Shown: positions 34,001 to 43,718 of the stretch, one piece after another
Layout: each line of letters begins with the position of its first letter
Position numbering within the stretch: position 1 is the first letter of the stretch
Source: Omphiscola glabra
Taxonomy: Eukaryota > Mollusca > Gastropoda > Lymnaeidae
Direction: 5' to 3'
DNA: 64,000 nucleotides
Assembly (NCBI GenBank): GCA_964017045.1
Contig: OZ024808.1
Coordinates: forward strand, 4,055,666-4,119,665
Made by a program: the position numbers and the translations under genes
The notes under the pieces: generated by a model
What the model saw: the letters and a program-made list of their open reading frames with translations, nothing else
Told to the model about the DNA's origin: nothing
The model's database searches: none

Positions 34001-37000
34001 TCGGTACACTAATATTTTCTTAACAGGCCCTATAAAGCCTTCATCCATAATAAAAGCAACACTGACCCAGTTATAAGAACCCACCAACACATGGAGCAGG
34101 TCACAGATTCTGTGGCCTTTTCTAGTCATGCATTATCAAAATATTTTCAATACAAGTATTTTCATAACAGATTGTTAAAGCCAGCAAACTTTTTGGTAAT
34201 GCACATCAAATAAGGAACATTAACATTTTAAAATTATTTTTGTTTTAAATAATTACTAACTTTAATATTTCAGTTTTAGTGTGAATTGTAATGATATTAT
34301 TATATTTAAATATCAATTGGCACATGACAGGACACCAAAATGTCGCTATGGTGGCTGCAGCTATACTGTGAATCCATAGTGATACTAGCTAGTTGAGTAG
34401 TACTAAGGGTGAAGAGTGTAGACCTAATTAGTAGCCTAGTCATACTATGCCTGTAGGCATGGGGAAGGGTCTTTTTTTTAAATTTTGTTTGAACCTTGTA
34501 AGTTGAATTTTAATAAAAACAAATGGAAAAGTTCATTTTTATATATAAATATTTCATATTAACTGTATAGACTGAAGCGATCATTAGATTTAGTTTAAGA
34601 AGACATCAAAGTTGTTAACTTATTATCATACACATCGTTTCCCCAAAGTGAAGTCACTGTGCTTAGGGTGAGATACCTCTTGGCAAAACCCATGCCGGTA
34701 ACTACAACTTTATCTGTATAGAGTCTGTATAAGGGGCCATACATAAATGATGTCATGCGTCTAGAGGGGGGGGTCACATTTTTGTGACGATGTGTGACGA
34801 AGTGGAGGCTTAAGCAATGTGACGTCACATGAAAAGCCGAATATTATAGTAAAGAATTGCACTTAATAAACCTAAATTATAGACATTTTTAACATTATTC
34901 TTTTATACAACAATTATAATTATTTTATTTTTAAACAACGATCACTCAGAGAATCAGTAAAGGTATGCAAAGTCCGAGAAATGTGCTTGATCAAGTTACA
35001 GGACACCACGGAGGAGGAGAAAATGAGTGTAGTGACTTTGACAGTTGTGAGAATTTATGTCATGTGGAGACTGGAGTCATAGAATTAGGGCTACTATTAA
35101 AAGTGGGATGGAACGGGAAAAAAATGGGTGATGGGGTGGGGATTTTTAGTAAATGCTCTAGGGCAGGGATTCTTAACAGTTTTAAAAATTCCACCCAAAG
35201 GTATAAATTATATTGTAATAAAATTTAAAATATGAAAATAATTTAGTTATCATAGTTTTATTTCTTTAATTAACTTTTTTTAAAAAAGGAAAAATATTAC
35301 CAATACAGTGGTATCTCGACATACTAGTGCCCTGACATACGAGATTTTTTAGATATGAGCCATTACGAGAAATATTTTAGATACGAGGAACTGGATCCGC
35401 GGGTCGGCTGGCTGCAGTGATGAAAATTAAGCGAAAGTAACAAAAAAATTTACAGTGGCATTTAATTTCAATTAAGTTCAGTGAAGTTTGGTTATGTTCC
35501 ATTAAGTTTATAGATAAAGTGTAGCATTAAGAGTGTAACAAGAAAGTGAATTAAAGTGACCGAAAGAGTTTAGCATTAACAGTGAAGCCAGTAAGTGAAT
35601 TTCCTTTGCCTATCTCCTCCACCCTACACCTCCGCCAGCATCTTCCGTAAGCTAAAGTCGGCTGATTTCCAAGGTAAATACACTTTATAAAACCAGTTTA
35701 TTTCTTTACATTCTCTTTTATTATGTTTAGATACAATATTTGTCATCTATAAATACATTTTTCTTATTAAAAAACACATAACAAAAACAACTGAGGTGGC
35801 ATTTTGGGGGCTGGAACGGATTTGTTTCAGACTGTTATCAATATGGAGAAACTAATCTCTTATTTAAGTGTATGGCTCGTTCTAAAACAGTACATACCAA
35901 ATGATAAATAAAATAACAAAGAATACGATATTCAAAGCAGGGCTAATTACAATTAATAAGTTTTAATGTGTTAATTATAATAAATTAAAAAATCAAAAGA
36001 AAATATATTAAACTATTGACTTACAGTATATTTGTTTGGCTGGTACCGGTATGATGTTAATAAAAATACAATGTGCAAAAGTGGTACAATGGTGAAAAGA
36101 AATCTACACATATACAGTAAACACAAGCGCTGTCTCGTAGTGAAAATACACACGATAGAATCTTGTGATAAATGATCTGCCTCTACGTCATTTGTATTTA
36201 TAGTCTATTCTACTCATCTTTCGAGAACCGCCTGGAGCATTGTTTTGCTTTCCAGTTTTATCCAGATTCTTCTATAAAATTCTGAATGAAACTGACAATA
36301 CTTAACCTTGTTGTAAACAATGTTAAAGGGAGACTATTAGTTTGCTACCCACATCCTAATACTAGCGCAGTACAGCCTAATTGGGTCAAACACAGTTCAC
36401 AGCACATGGAAAGAATGAAGCAAAAAGGTCGCCTACATAACAGATTAATGGCATTTCTATTAATTTCAATGGGGAAAATTGCTTTGAGATTCGAGCAAAT
36501 TGACTTACGAACAAAGTTACGGAACAAATTAAATTTGTATCTCAAGGTACCACTGTATAAATAATTTGTAAAAATATTCACCAGGAAAACAAAACATTTA
36601 CTGCTATTAATCAAAATGCATAAAAATCTTGTTTTAAAAAGCAGCAGCAAAACTAGCAATGGCAGCAAATACAATTTGCTGGAGTTCCGCACCTCAGGGC
36701 AGGGGAGGTGCTTTTACCCCTGGTTAAGAATAACTGTTCTAGTGAAATGTTTATGACACAGGTGCAATAATCTGATATCCATGAGAGATGAATTTCTTAA
36801 ACTTAAGGGTTTATAAAGGACAGTACTTTTTGTGATGATTTGTGGCAATTTGGAAAGGGGGGGAGGGGTGTAAATAATCTGCAAAATTTGTATGACATCG
36901 ATGATGGTCAGTTATGGATGGCCTCTAACTTAGTAACTATTCAAATCCTTGGCTAATTAAGATAGATCGTACCTCATTTCATTAGGTTAGGTTTAGATTT

Positions 37001-38521
37001 AGGGTTCAGGTTAGGTTTAGGGTTCAGGTTAGGTTTAGGGATACATTTAGGAAATTTTTTCATTATTTTTTAAAGTTTTATTCTTAATTTTACGGGTCAC
37101 AGCAATCAAGTTGGCGGCCATGGTAAAAAAAAACGCGGTACGATCTATTCGAATTTACCAAATCCTTGAATAAAAAGACAGTAATAATTAAACTGAGCCT
37201 GAGCCAGCGTCTGAATTTTAACGGCCAAAAAGGGGAATACAGTGGCCTGGATTGTACAAAATTACGGTAAATGTGTAGCTGTAGGGCCACTCTTTTTTAA
37301 CATTGCCGCCATCTTGGTTGCCCCGACCCGCGCACTTTTACGTGTTCACGGGTCGGGACAACCAAGATGGCGGCCGAGGAAAAATAAAATAACTCATGTT
37401 TTTGATATAATGACGAACAAAACGTTTTTAAAAATGAAAAAATGATCTAAATCTATCCCTCACCCTAACCTGAACCCTAAATTCCTCCCTAACCCGGTTT
37501 TGACCCTCTCCCTAACAGGGTTTTGACCCTCTCCCTAACAGGGTTTTGACCCTCTCCCTAAAAGGGTTTTGACCCTCTCCCTAACAGGGTTTTGACCCTC
37601 TCCCTAACAGGGTTTTGACCCTCTCCCTAACCAGGGTTTTGACCCTCTCCCTAAAAGGGTTTTGACCCTCTCCCTAACAGGGTTTTGACCCTCTCCCTAA
37701 CAGGATTTTGACCCTCTCCCTAACAGGGTTTTGACCCTCTCCCTAACCAGGGTTTTGACCCTATCGGAACCAGCGTTTTGACACTCTCCTTAGCCTAACG
37801 TGGCGCTGGGTTTTGACCCTGAAAAGTAGGAAAATTTAAAAAAAAACAAAGAAAAGTGGCCAAAATTAATTATAAAATAAAGAAGTAATGAAAACACAAC
37901 TTACATTTTCATGGAATACACTTTTACACACTTTATTTCAGGTTCCAACAAAAAGAATATCCAAAAATTAATGAAACACACCGTGGTCAACCTCTAAGAT
38001 TATCTTAAAAAATGGCGCCGCTTGGCGGCGCTTTTTAACATATTTAATAGGCCAACCAATGAAATTTTTAAAATTATAATTAATCAACCAATAAAAATTT
38101 GCGGTTATTGCATGCTACTGGTCCCTCTGTCGCTCACCCTAACCAGAACCCTAAATCTATCATAAACAAAGGGAAGTGACTCCCAATAAGGGGACCACAA
38201 CAGCACATTAGCCAAATTTGCCACCGTCATATGAATGAAAATGTAACTCTATTTTAAAAAATATTTAAAAAATAAGGGGAGTGAATCCATGCAAATGACG
38301 CCATGGCCATACAGCTACACATTAGCCAAAATTACTTTATGTTTAATACTTTTACAAAATTTTCATACCTCTGTGCCCTCTGTACTAGTCTTAGTTTGCT
38401 GTTTTTCTTGTTTTGCTTTGAACTTTTCGAGTTTCGCTAATCGAGCAGCTTCTTTCTTGAGCTCTTTTTCACTCTTTGGCTTTCCTGAATCACCAGTTGC
38501 GTTTTGTCCCAGATCCGACAT
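21945..38521 (-). CDS. VARS1: Valyl-tRNA synthetase, cytosolic, N-terminal 417 codons (ten exons)
   Basis: Class I synthetase that charges tRNA-Val and edits mischarged threonine. Minus-strand exons in transcript order: 38369-38521, 33730-33814, 33423-33523, 28965-29092, 26634-26798, 26129-26210, 25815-25934, 25249-25357, 23879-24061, 21945-22069; all phases join. The N terminus is a Lys-rich extension without the GST-like domain of vertebrate VARS1. The HIGH-type motif is at residues 131-143 ([13 protein letters not shown]), followed by [18 protein letters not shown]. Editing-domain blocks include [10 protein letters not shown] (322-331) and [12 protein letters not shown] (374-385). The KMSKS loop and anticodon-binding domain are absent from the window, although exon 10 ends in an intact gtaagt donor. 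Start: the first ATG (38519-38521). The gene is either continued far to the left around the arylsulfatase, broken by assembly, or truncated. Confidence 0.93.
22480..22690. repeat. About 80-bp degenerate repeat in ValRS intron 9
   Basis: Recurring ctttaaatagctatagacag and atagttatagaccatatttt, ending in ...ggtgtcccatc, 2.5 copies. Confidence 0.65.
22806..22991. mobile_element. Small TIR element, 186 bp
   Basis: The ends cagggccggccttag and ttagggtccgccctg are inverted repeats. Flanked by a 7-bp direct repeat cttggaa (22799-22805 and 22992-22998). GC-rich in an AT-rich intron. Non-autonomous DNA element, class uncertain (hAT or similar). Confidence 0.65.
23470..23630. repeat. 18-bp tandem repeat in ValRS intron 9
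   Basis: caccatgaccctatccac units, about 8-9 copies with degeneracy (accttatcc, cgacccc). Confidence 0.85.
23879..24061 (-). CDS. VARS1: ValRS exon 9: editing-domain core
   Basis: Encodes [23 protein letters not shown], then [13 protein letters not shown] and [16 protein letters not shown]. These are hallmark CP1 editing-domain blocks. Acceptor tcccag, donor gtaggt, phase 1 in and out. Confidence 0.95.
24260..24457. mobile_element. SPIN-like hAT MITE, best copy
   Basis: Starts cagcggttctcaacctgtgg gtca, contains ttacaggggtcgcctaagac and aaaacacatatattatg, and ends ggttgagaaccagtg. Perfect 8-bp target duplication gcttaggg at 24252-24259 and 24458-24465. It lies in ValRS intron 8. The sequence agrees with my memory of the SPIN non-autonomous consensus; a database comparison is needed for the name. 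Confidence 0.87.
24840..25070. repeat. About 57-bp repeat in ValRS intron 8, 4 copies
   Basis: Units of aaatatctctgcaatgttat ctaatagga attatttggtctatatatac with substitutions and indels. Confidence 0.8.
25249..25357 (-). CDS. VARS1: ValRS exon 8
   Basis: Encodes [17 protein letters not shown], then [15 protein letters not shown], the segment leading into the editing domain. Acceptor catcag, donor gtgagt. Confidence 0.94.
25815..25934 (-). CDS. VARS1: ValRS exon 7
   Basis: Encodes [21 protein letters not shown] then [12 protein letters not shown], matching the conserved RLVNWSC block. Exactly 40 codons, phase 0 both ends; donor gtatgt. Confidence 0.95.
26129..26210 (-). CDS. VARS1: ValRS exon 6
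   Basis: 82 bases encoding [27 protein letters not shown]. Donor gtgagt. A relic duplicate of this exon lies at 34040-34121. Confidence 0.94.
26634..26798 (-). CDS. VARS1: ValRS exon 5
   Basis: Encodes [30 protein letters not shown], then [13 protein letters not shown]. The [10 protein letters not shown] block contacts the adenylate site. Acceptor atacag; phase 2 in, phase 2 out, donor gtatgt. Confidence 0.95.
27059..28976. repeat. 26-bp array of the ValRS exon 4 donor junction, about 73 copies
   Basis: On the minus strand the unit is atagctagatg|gtaagttac plus attggc. That is the end of exon 4 (residues IAR plus TG) and its 5' splice site, repeated downstream in intron 4. Sub-variants (gtaaatt, gtaggtt, gcatagctaggtg) are arranged in blocks, a higher-order structure. 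Most copies retain g|gtaa or g|gtagg. Confidence 0.97.
28965..29092 (-). CDS. VARS1: ValRS exon 4: HIGH motif exon
   Basis: Encodes [20 protein letters not shown], then [13 protein letters not shown] (last codon split). It carries the class I HIGH-type ATP-binding signature (HLGH). The acceptor ttgaacag and the donor gtaagt each seed a flanking minisatellite. Confidence 0.96.
29085..30085. repeat. 64-bp array of the ValRS exon 4 acceptor junction, about 15 copies
   Basis: On the minus strand each unit reads ...tgcttaaatattgaacag|gg cagagatgtcaagagtctaa..., i.e. intron end, 3' splice site and the first about 24 exonic bases (real exon: gg ccgagatgtcaagagtctaa). Copies lie upstream of the exon in the direction of transcription, so they are decoy acceptors. 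Confidence 0.96.
30338..30650. repeat. 52-bp tandem repeat in ValRS intron 3, about 6 copies
   Basis: The unit is cagttcacagcagagccttc attgatataaccagccattt cactgatattgt. No exon edge seen in it. Confidence 0.92.
31873..32395. repeat. 86-bp tandem repeat inside the hAT element, 6 copies
   Basis: The unit starts tgcaatgaatgtcatttaac and includes caaaccatggttgtaacctg and acggtgatccatccat. The first four copies are almost identical; the last two share ttgttctcac/cactgacgg variants. Confidence 0.95.
32655..33285. repeat. About 76-bp repeat with a 152-bp dimer period, inside the hAT element
   Basis: The unit contains tgtttatcattgtctataat and cccacaatcaaaagtatatc. Successive units alternate attatctcagttt and attatctgttt, giving a 152-bp higher-order repeat. 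About eight units. Confidence 0.95.
33423..33523 (-). CDS. VARS1: ValRS exon 3
   Basis: Encodes [20 protein letters not shown], then [10 protein letters not shown], the conserved entry to the catalytic core. Acceptor atttaag, donor gtaagt. The hAT element inserted 36 bp downstream of this donor. Confidence 0.95.
33730..33814 (-). CDS. VARS1: ValRS exon 2: Lys-rich linker
   Basis: Encodes [28 protein letters not shown]. The VTYD.PT block matches eukaryotic ValRS just before the core. Acceptor tttcag, donor gtatca. Confidence 0.92.
34040..34121 (-). pseudogene. Relic duplicate of ValRS exon 6
   Basis: Exactly 82 bases like exon 6, with no internal stop in the matching frame: [18 protein letters not shown], ending IMDE. 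Flanking intron (tgcattatcaaaatatt) is also shared. The acceptor ...ctag|aaaagg persists, but the donor gtgagt is replaced by ggcttt and key residues have changed (Y to C, D to N), so it is not a usable exon. Lies in intron 1, about 8 kb upstream of the parent. Confidence 0.9.
34725..34830. mobile_element. Dispersed repeat fragment
   Basis: aaggggccatacataaatga tgtcatgcg, a G run, then ttgtgacgatgtgtgacga and tgacgtcaca, resembling a short interspersed element group; compare 14939-15050. Ends undefined. Confidence 0.35.
35306..36555. mobile_element. Tigger/pogo-like element, 1.25 kb, non-autonomous
   Basis: Left end cagtggtatctcgacatac and right end gtatctcaaggtaccactg are inverted repeats, flanked by TA on both sides (TA target duplication of Tc1/mariner-pogo elements). 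Secondary inside-end similarity: atacgag and ttacgaac. No transposase frame; the interior is AT-rich. Lies in ValRS intron 1. Confidence 0.8.
36955..37190. repeat. Partial copy of the dispersed YY1-palindrome element
   Basis: ggtttagggttcaggttagg, then ttttttaaagttttattctt aattttac and ttggcggccatggtaaaa, match the right part of the copy at 54805-55545 in the same orientation. Lies head to head with the next copy. Confidence 0.6.
37285..38320. mobile_element. Dispersed element copy A (about 1 kb), in ValRS intron 1
   Basis: Reverse-complement counterpart of 54805-55545. Shared landmarks in order: a 70-bp palindrome (37305-37374), aaaaataaaataactcatg, an internal 23-bp array (ccctctccctaacagggttt tga), tggcgctgggttttgaccct, cttacattttcatggaatac and ggggagtgaatccatgcaaa tgacg. 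No coding region seen. Termini and class unknown. Confidence 0.75.
37490..37800. repeat. 23-bp array inside the dispersed element, about 13 copies
   Basis: ccctctccctaacagggttt tga with minor variants. The other copy of the element (55195-55335) has about six units, so the array has changed length between copies. Confidence 0.92.
38369..38521 (-). CDS. VARS1: ValRS exon 1: start and Lys-rich N terminus
   Basis: Encodes [16 protein letters not shown], then [20 protein letters not shown]. No targeting peptide is evident, suggesting the cytosolic enzyme. The frame is open upstream for 16 codons but contains no earlier ATG. Donor gtatga. Confidence 0.9.
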
Positions 38522-39296
38522 AATTTTAACAAAGGTATTTTTAAATTGATTAAAAAGGAAATTAAACAATACTACTAAGACGATAACGTCTTAAAATTAC
38601 CAGTGGTTTCTCTTATATAGTTATATTTATAGGAAATGTGGTCACTGTTTGAGTTAAACACCAGGTTGTAAACAGGTTGCATCACATCGTTTATCGTCTG
38701 CAGTCTTTCAATCAAAAAAGTTAACGAATATTTTACGGCACATTTCAACCTTGTTAATTAAATAAAAAAATGTTTAAGTTACTAGACAAAAATGAAACAC
38801 GATTAAATATTTAAAATATTAATTTTAGAAAATATTTGTAACATATATTTTTTTAAAAGGCATGTTTACAAACGTGTTTAATTGTGAAAAGGTATCGGCA
38901 TAGGGTGACAAAAGTACGAAATATCGATACGGTACACTTAAATAGTTCAGATCATACTTTTTTAATATGTATGTAGTTGCTAGCGGTTGGAAAAGATTAA
39001 AAGCTATTAATAGTTACTGGTGGTTACAATTAATTTCGTCACATTTGCGGACAAAATTATTTTTCTAATCACTAATCAGAATTATTTAACAGCTATTTTA
39101 ACAACTAGTTACCTCGCTCGAAGTTGCATATATAATAAATACTTGGCTTCAATAGGCATAGTCACTACTGATACTACAACACTAACACTTAATTATTAAG
39201 TTAATAAAACAATGAATTAATTGTGTTGAACTACGGTAACTACGTCACGACGACTATACAACACAAGAAGTTATAAGACTATAACTATAGTAGACT
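38522..39296. other. Upstream of ValRS; no gene seen
   Basis: AT-rich, would contain the ValRS promoter and 5' UTR. No TATA box or other motif that I would assert. Confidence 0.5.
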
Positions 39297-40025
39297 TCAT
39301 CGTCCTTTGGCATGCAAATCAGTGCAGAAAAGACAAAAATGATGACAATCAAATAGCACCACTGGCATCACCACTGAAATTAAGGTCGGTGAGGAAAGAT
39401 TAGAGACAGTTGGCAGCTTCAAGTCTCTCGGAGCAATAGTTTCGGAAGAAGGCTTCAAGCCCGAATTGATGGCCAGGATTGTGCAGACCACAACAGCACT
39501 AAAGAGGCTCAATAAAATATGGAACGACAAAAATATAGCTCCCAGCATCAAAATCAGGCTGATGCGCTCATTAATCCTCTCCATTTTCTTATATGCCTGT
39601 GAGTCCTGTACATTAACAGCAGAACTTGAAAAGAAAATAAAGGCGATGGAGATGAGATGTTTCAGAGGCATTCTTGGCATCTGCTATAGAGACCATATAT
39701 CACCAATGAACAAGTAAAAGAAAGGATTCGTCAAGCAACTGGGCAGTACGATGACCTCCTGTCGTCTGTAAAAAAGCGCAAACTTGAGTGGTATGGCCAC
39801 GTGACCAGAAAACAAGGGCTCGCCAAAGAGATCTTGCAGGGCGCAACTAGAGGAGGAAGAAGAAGAGGAAGACAGAGAAAAAGATGGGAAGATAACATCA
39901 AAGAATGGGCGGGATTACAACTAGGCGATGCTATGCATAGGGCAGGAGACCGAGAGGAATGGAGAAGAATAGTTTTAATGTCACCTGTGGCGTCCCAACG
40001 GGACATGATGATGAACTATAGTAGT
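39297..40025 (+). mobile_element. Broken non-LTR retrotransposon, reverse transcriptase C-terminal part
   Basis: Conceptual pieces in shifting frames: a stretch like MQISAEKTKMM, then GSFKSLGAIVSEEGF, then RLMRSLILSIFLYACESCTL and KAMEMRCFRGILGI. After a frameshift near 39700 come VKERIRQATGQYDDLL, KRKLEWYGHVTRKQGLA and RRGRQRKRWEDNIKEWAGL. This is the common RT thumb and C-terminal region of LINE-type elements. At least two frameshifts or stops; 5'-truncated and inactive. Confidence 0.85.
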
Positions 40026-43000
40026 CTAGGTCCCTCCAAAAATTTACAATTACGTTAACAATCATTTTTTTTTTCATCATCCAACACTGGCTATGGGCTG
40101 GGCACTTGCTGACTAAGTAAACTATAGTTACTAGTATATGATATAAAAACATTTTTAAAAACACAGCCTAAGGCTAGATGATTAGAATTATTAGAAAAGA
40201 CGGCATTGCACAACAGAAATAACAGGTATAAATAGCAAATATAAATAATTGAAGCATACCAAGAAAAAAGTCCAGTTTTTTAAATGTTTGTTCTTGCTGC
40301 CGGGCTTTTGCTTTGCTTGCAATTTGTTGATTGAGATATTATAATATAATTTATATAGTCTTAGTAAAGATTGGTTCAGCCGAAACCTCCATGTTATTTT
40401 GTTATTCAAGCTTCCATATTCTTGTTCTGAATATTTGGTTGACCAATAGGGCAAAAACTAGTCTCATGCTAAATAGATATTCTAATGTAAGAGTAAGAGC
40501 TAAAATTGCAGTCACGACGGCATTTCCAGGGGACGGTAGATGTTCTTCCATAGGCAATAATTTTATGTAGATACATTTTATGATTCATGGGTGGCTAATT
40601 CCAACCCACAACCACTAATTAACATACTGTATATTAAAGCAACTGTGTAAACAAGTCAAAAGAAATATTGAAAGAAAAAAGCAGCTGTCATTCAAAACAC
40701 TTTTCCACAATCCATACTAATACTAATAGCATCTACAGAAACAATAAATAAACTCACAAGAACGTCTAAACATACAAGTTACCAGAAAGTCAAGAAACAA
40801 ACAAAAATAATCAAATCACAAAAAGGACATAATGAAGTTGTTTTAATTATTTATTGTTTATTGTTTGTCCTTATCAAGATAAATTTGGGCAGGGGAAATA
40901 CATTGAATATAATGGACAAATTTACAGTCAGAAATTGTAGAAGTAAAATGTTCACATTTAAGATAAATATCTGTCAGAAGCAACATTAGAAGATACATAT
41001 CTGTCACAGGCTCTCATATGCAGAAGTCAATTTTTATTTGAAGCAAACCTTACTTTGATTTGAATCCAATCATATTTTTACTTAAAAGTTATATAGAATA
41101 ATCTAGTCAGTGGGGGGATATATTGAGGTTTCACTTCACCCTTTCAGAGAACAAAATGTTTATCTGTGCTAATACATCCATTATTGCTAACAAATTCTTT
41201 TATAAAATTGAATGTGTAGAGAACATTGGGAATCAGACAAATTATCTTGGGTTCATACCCTGTGTTTATGAGAAGCTACAAGATAAGAAATTTATACAAA
41301 TACAACAATAGATGATAACAAAAGTATGAATTTTGCACCCTAGAGCAGATGAAATCAGAAAGGTTTTACTAACTTAACTATCTAACCTAAATATGTTACT
41401 CTATGTGCTCTATAAACAATAATCAATAGTCTAAAATTGACCATTGTTCAGAGTGTGCTTTTTTCTTAGGTACCAGTATATACTCCCTATTTAACACACA
41501 TAATAAATACCAGTAGAACTGTACAGGTATATATATATATCATAGTTATCTTAACATTTCTTATCTTATCATTAATACTAGTTTTCTCTTGTTTGGTCCA
41601 GAGATTAAAATTAATGCTACATATGAATTGCACAGGATAAGTATCAGAAAAGGATAAATAAATCTCACTTAAACATAAATCTCATTGAATGAAATATTTA
41701 ATCAATTTTCTGCAAGCGTACAAATATTTGTTCTTTAAAAAAATTTGTTCTTAAAAAAGAAAATTTCAATAACTCATAAAGGCATAAACTAGAATCAATA
41801 GTTCATACTCACACATCTTGGTCAATTTTGTATTGTTGCCAAAGTAACACTATGAATTTTAGTAATACAGACTAGTAGTAGTAGTAGTCATACACAAATT
41901 TATGGTTAAAAAATTGTTAGCACATTGTTGACTATTCAAAATGTTGATAACCATTTCCTTTTTTCAGCAAATGAAATGATCAAATGCTGCAATATTTAAA
42001 TAATGAATTTTAGTTGGCCTAATATTTAATATTCTTTGATAGACAGGTGTCAGTGCTTTATACTAGATAGAGTTAAGCCTAAGCCTGACAATTATTGTTA
42101 CCTACTAAAATTCACATTTTAAACACCCCCCCCCAACCAATTGGAAGTTAATGCTTCCTTTCCCCCTTGGATGCCCTAGAATATGTATCTTCTGTATATT
42201 TTAACTTTATTTTTCATGATATTCTAAATTTGCCCTTTGGGGCACTAGACTTTGATATCAAACTACCATTTTCTTTTCTTTCTGTGATGTCCATAGTGTG
42301 TTATTATTATACTTCTGGGAAAAGGGGGGGGGGGGGGGTTCAATTAAGAAGGTGTCACCGGGGAAAGGGGGGGGTGGTATATTATATATATATATATATA
42401 ATTTTTTTTAAAATTATACAAAAAACCCTGCACTGACACTGACCGATGTTAAACTTTCTGTTTGTGATAGATGTACTCTGACAGAATATTTCAATTGACT
42501 AAGCTTTAAAAAGTGTCCGAAAATAGTGTGAATAGTGCGTAATCAAACAAACTAGGACAACAAGAATACAAAATAAAATTAAAACATTGAGTGTCCAACT
42601 ATCAAAAGAAAATATAAGCTGAGTGATTCAGTGGCATCCCAAGATTAGCTGGAACTTTTTTTATTCATAAGATTGCAAAGCATGCATTACCAAAGACAAA
42701 TTTCAGCATTGCATCAAGTTGTTCAAGTTTCAGATTAATATTGTCATGGTCAAGGGGGTCACTCCAATTTCAGAATTTGTGGGAGATAAATGAAATAGTA
42801 TTTTCAAAAACATTTATTAAACAAATATATATTTAACTGTAAATAAAAAACATTCTTAACTACCTTGCGCCAATAGAAATGTAGAAGTACTCGCTAATAC
42901 TTGTAACTAATGTTTTTTTGTAGCAATAAATCTTTAAGGAGAGCACTGACAAATTCTTGTAAATTATCAATTGAGAATCTGATTATAACAAGCGAATTTG

Positions 43001-43551
43001 AATAGGAGTAAAAACAGTAAACGAAATTTCATCTACTTTAAATGAGATTTTTTTTTTACTTCAGTACAGGGTGCATAAAAATTTGTGACCCCCCTCCCCT
43101 TTTTTTAAACTACACCTAATTTAGCTTTGTAATTTAAAAGTATAATATACCATCTTTTAATAAGATGGACAAATGTTAAACAAGTCATTGTTCTACAGGT
43201 GTATTTATAGATCAAAGAGCCTGCAGAGATATCAAATAGGAAGCATAACCAGACAAAATGAGCCGGTATTAGTGACATTAAATCAAATACCGGTACAGCT
43301 TTAGTATAAACCAAAATGATTCAGGGTCTGCAAAGGTTGGGCTGGCAAAATATATACACAACCACCAGAGTTTTTGATACTTCATAATGAGAATCTGTCT
43401 GATTTCCAAGTGCTAAATTATATTATCAGATCTTTTTGAGGTTCAAATAATTTTTATCATACTTTTACACTAAACCCTCAGTTGAACGACAATTCTTGTT
43501 AATTGAAATTGGATACATAGCCCACCAACAATCAAACCTGGTATTGTCATT
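40026..43551. other. Intergenic, no gene seen
   Basis: AT-rich DNA with G and TA microsatellites near 42323-42400. Short frames at 40191-40570, 41123 and 42167 have no recognisable features. Confidence 0.5.
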
Positions 43552-43718
43552 GTGAGCTTCTATATGTAATCCATCTTCTATATGTAATCCATCTTCTATA
43601 TGTAATCCATCTTCTATATGTAATCCATCTTCTATATGTAATCCATCTTCTATATGTAATCCATCTTCTATATGTAATCCATCTTCTATATGTAATCCAT
43701 CTTCTATATGTAATCCAT
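43552..43718. repeat. 18-bp tandem repeat, about 9 copies
   Basis: Perfect units cttctatatgtaatccat, highly homogeneous. Confidence 0.95.

Noticed and set aside
36955..37040. Internal telomere (ttaggg) repeat
   Set aside because: Only degenerate ttagggttcagg strings; they belong to a dispersed element present elsewhere in the window.
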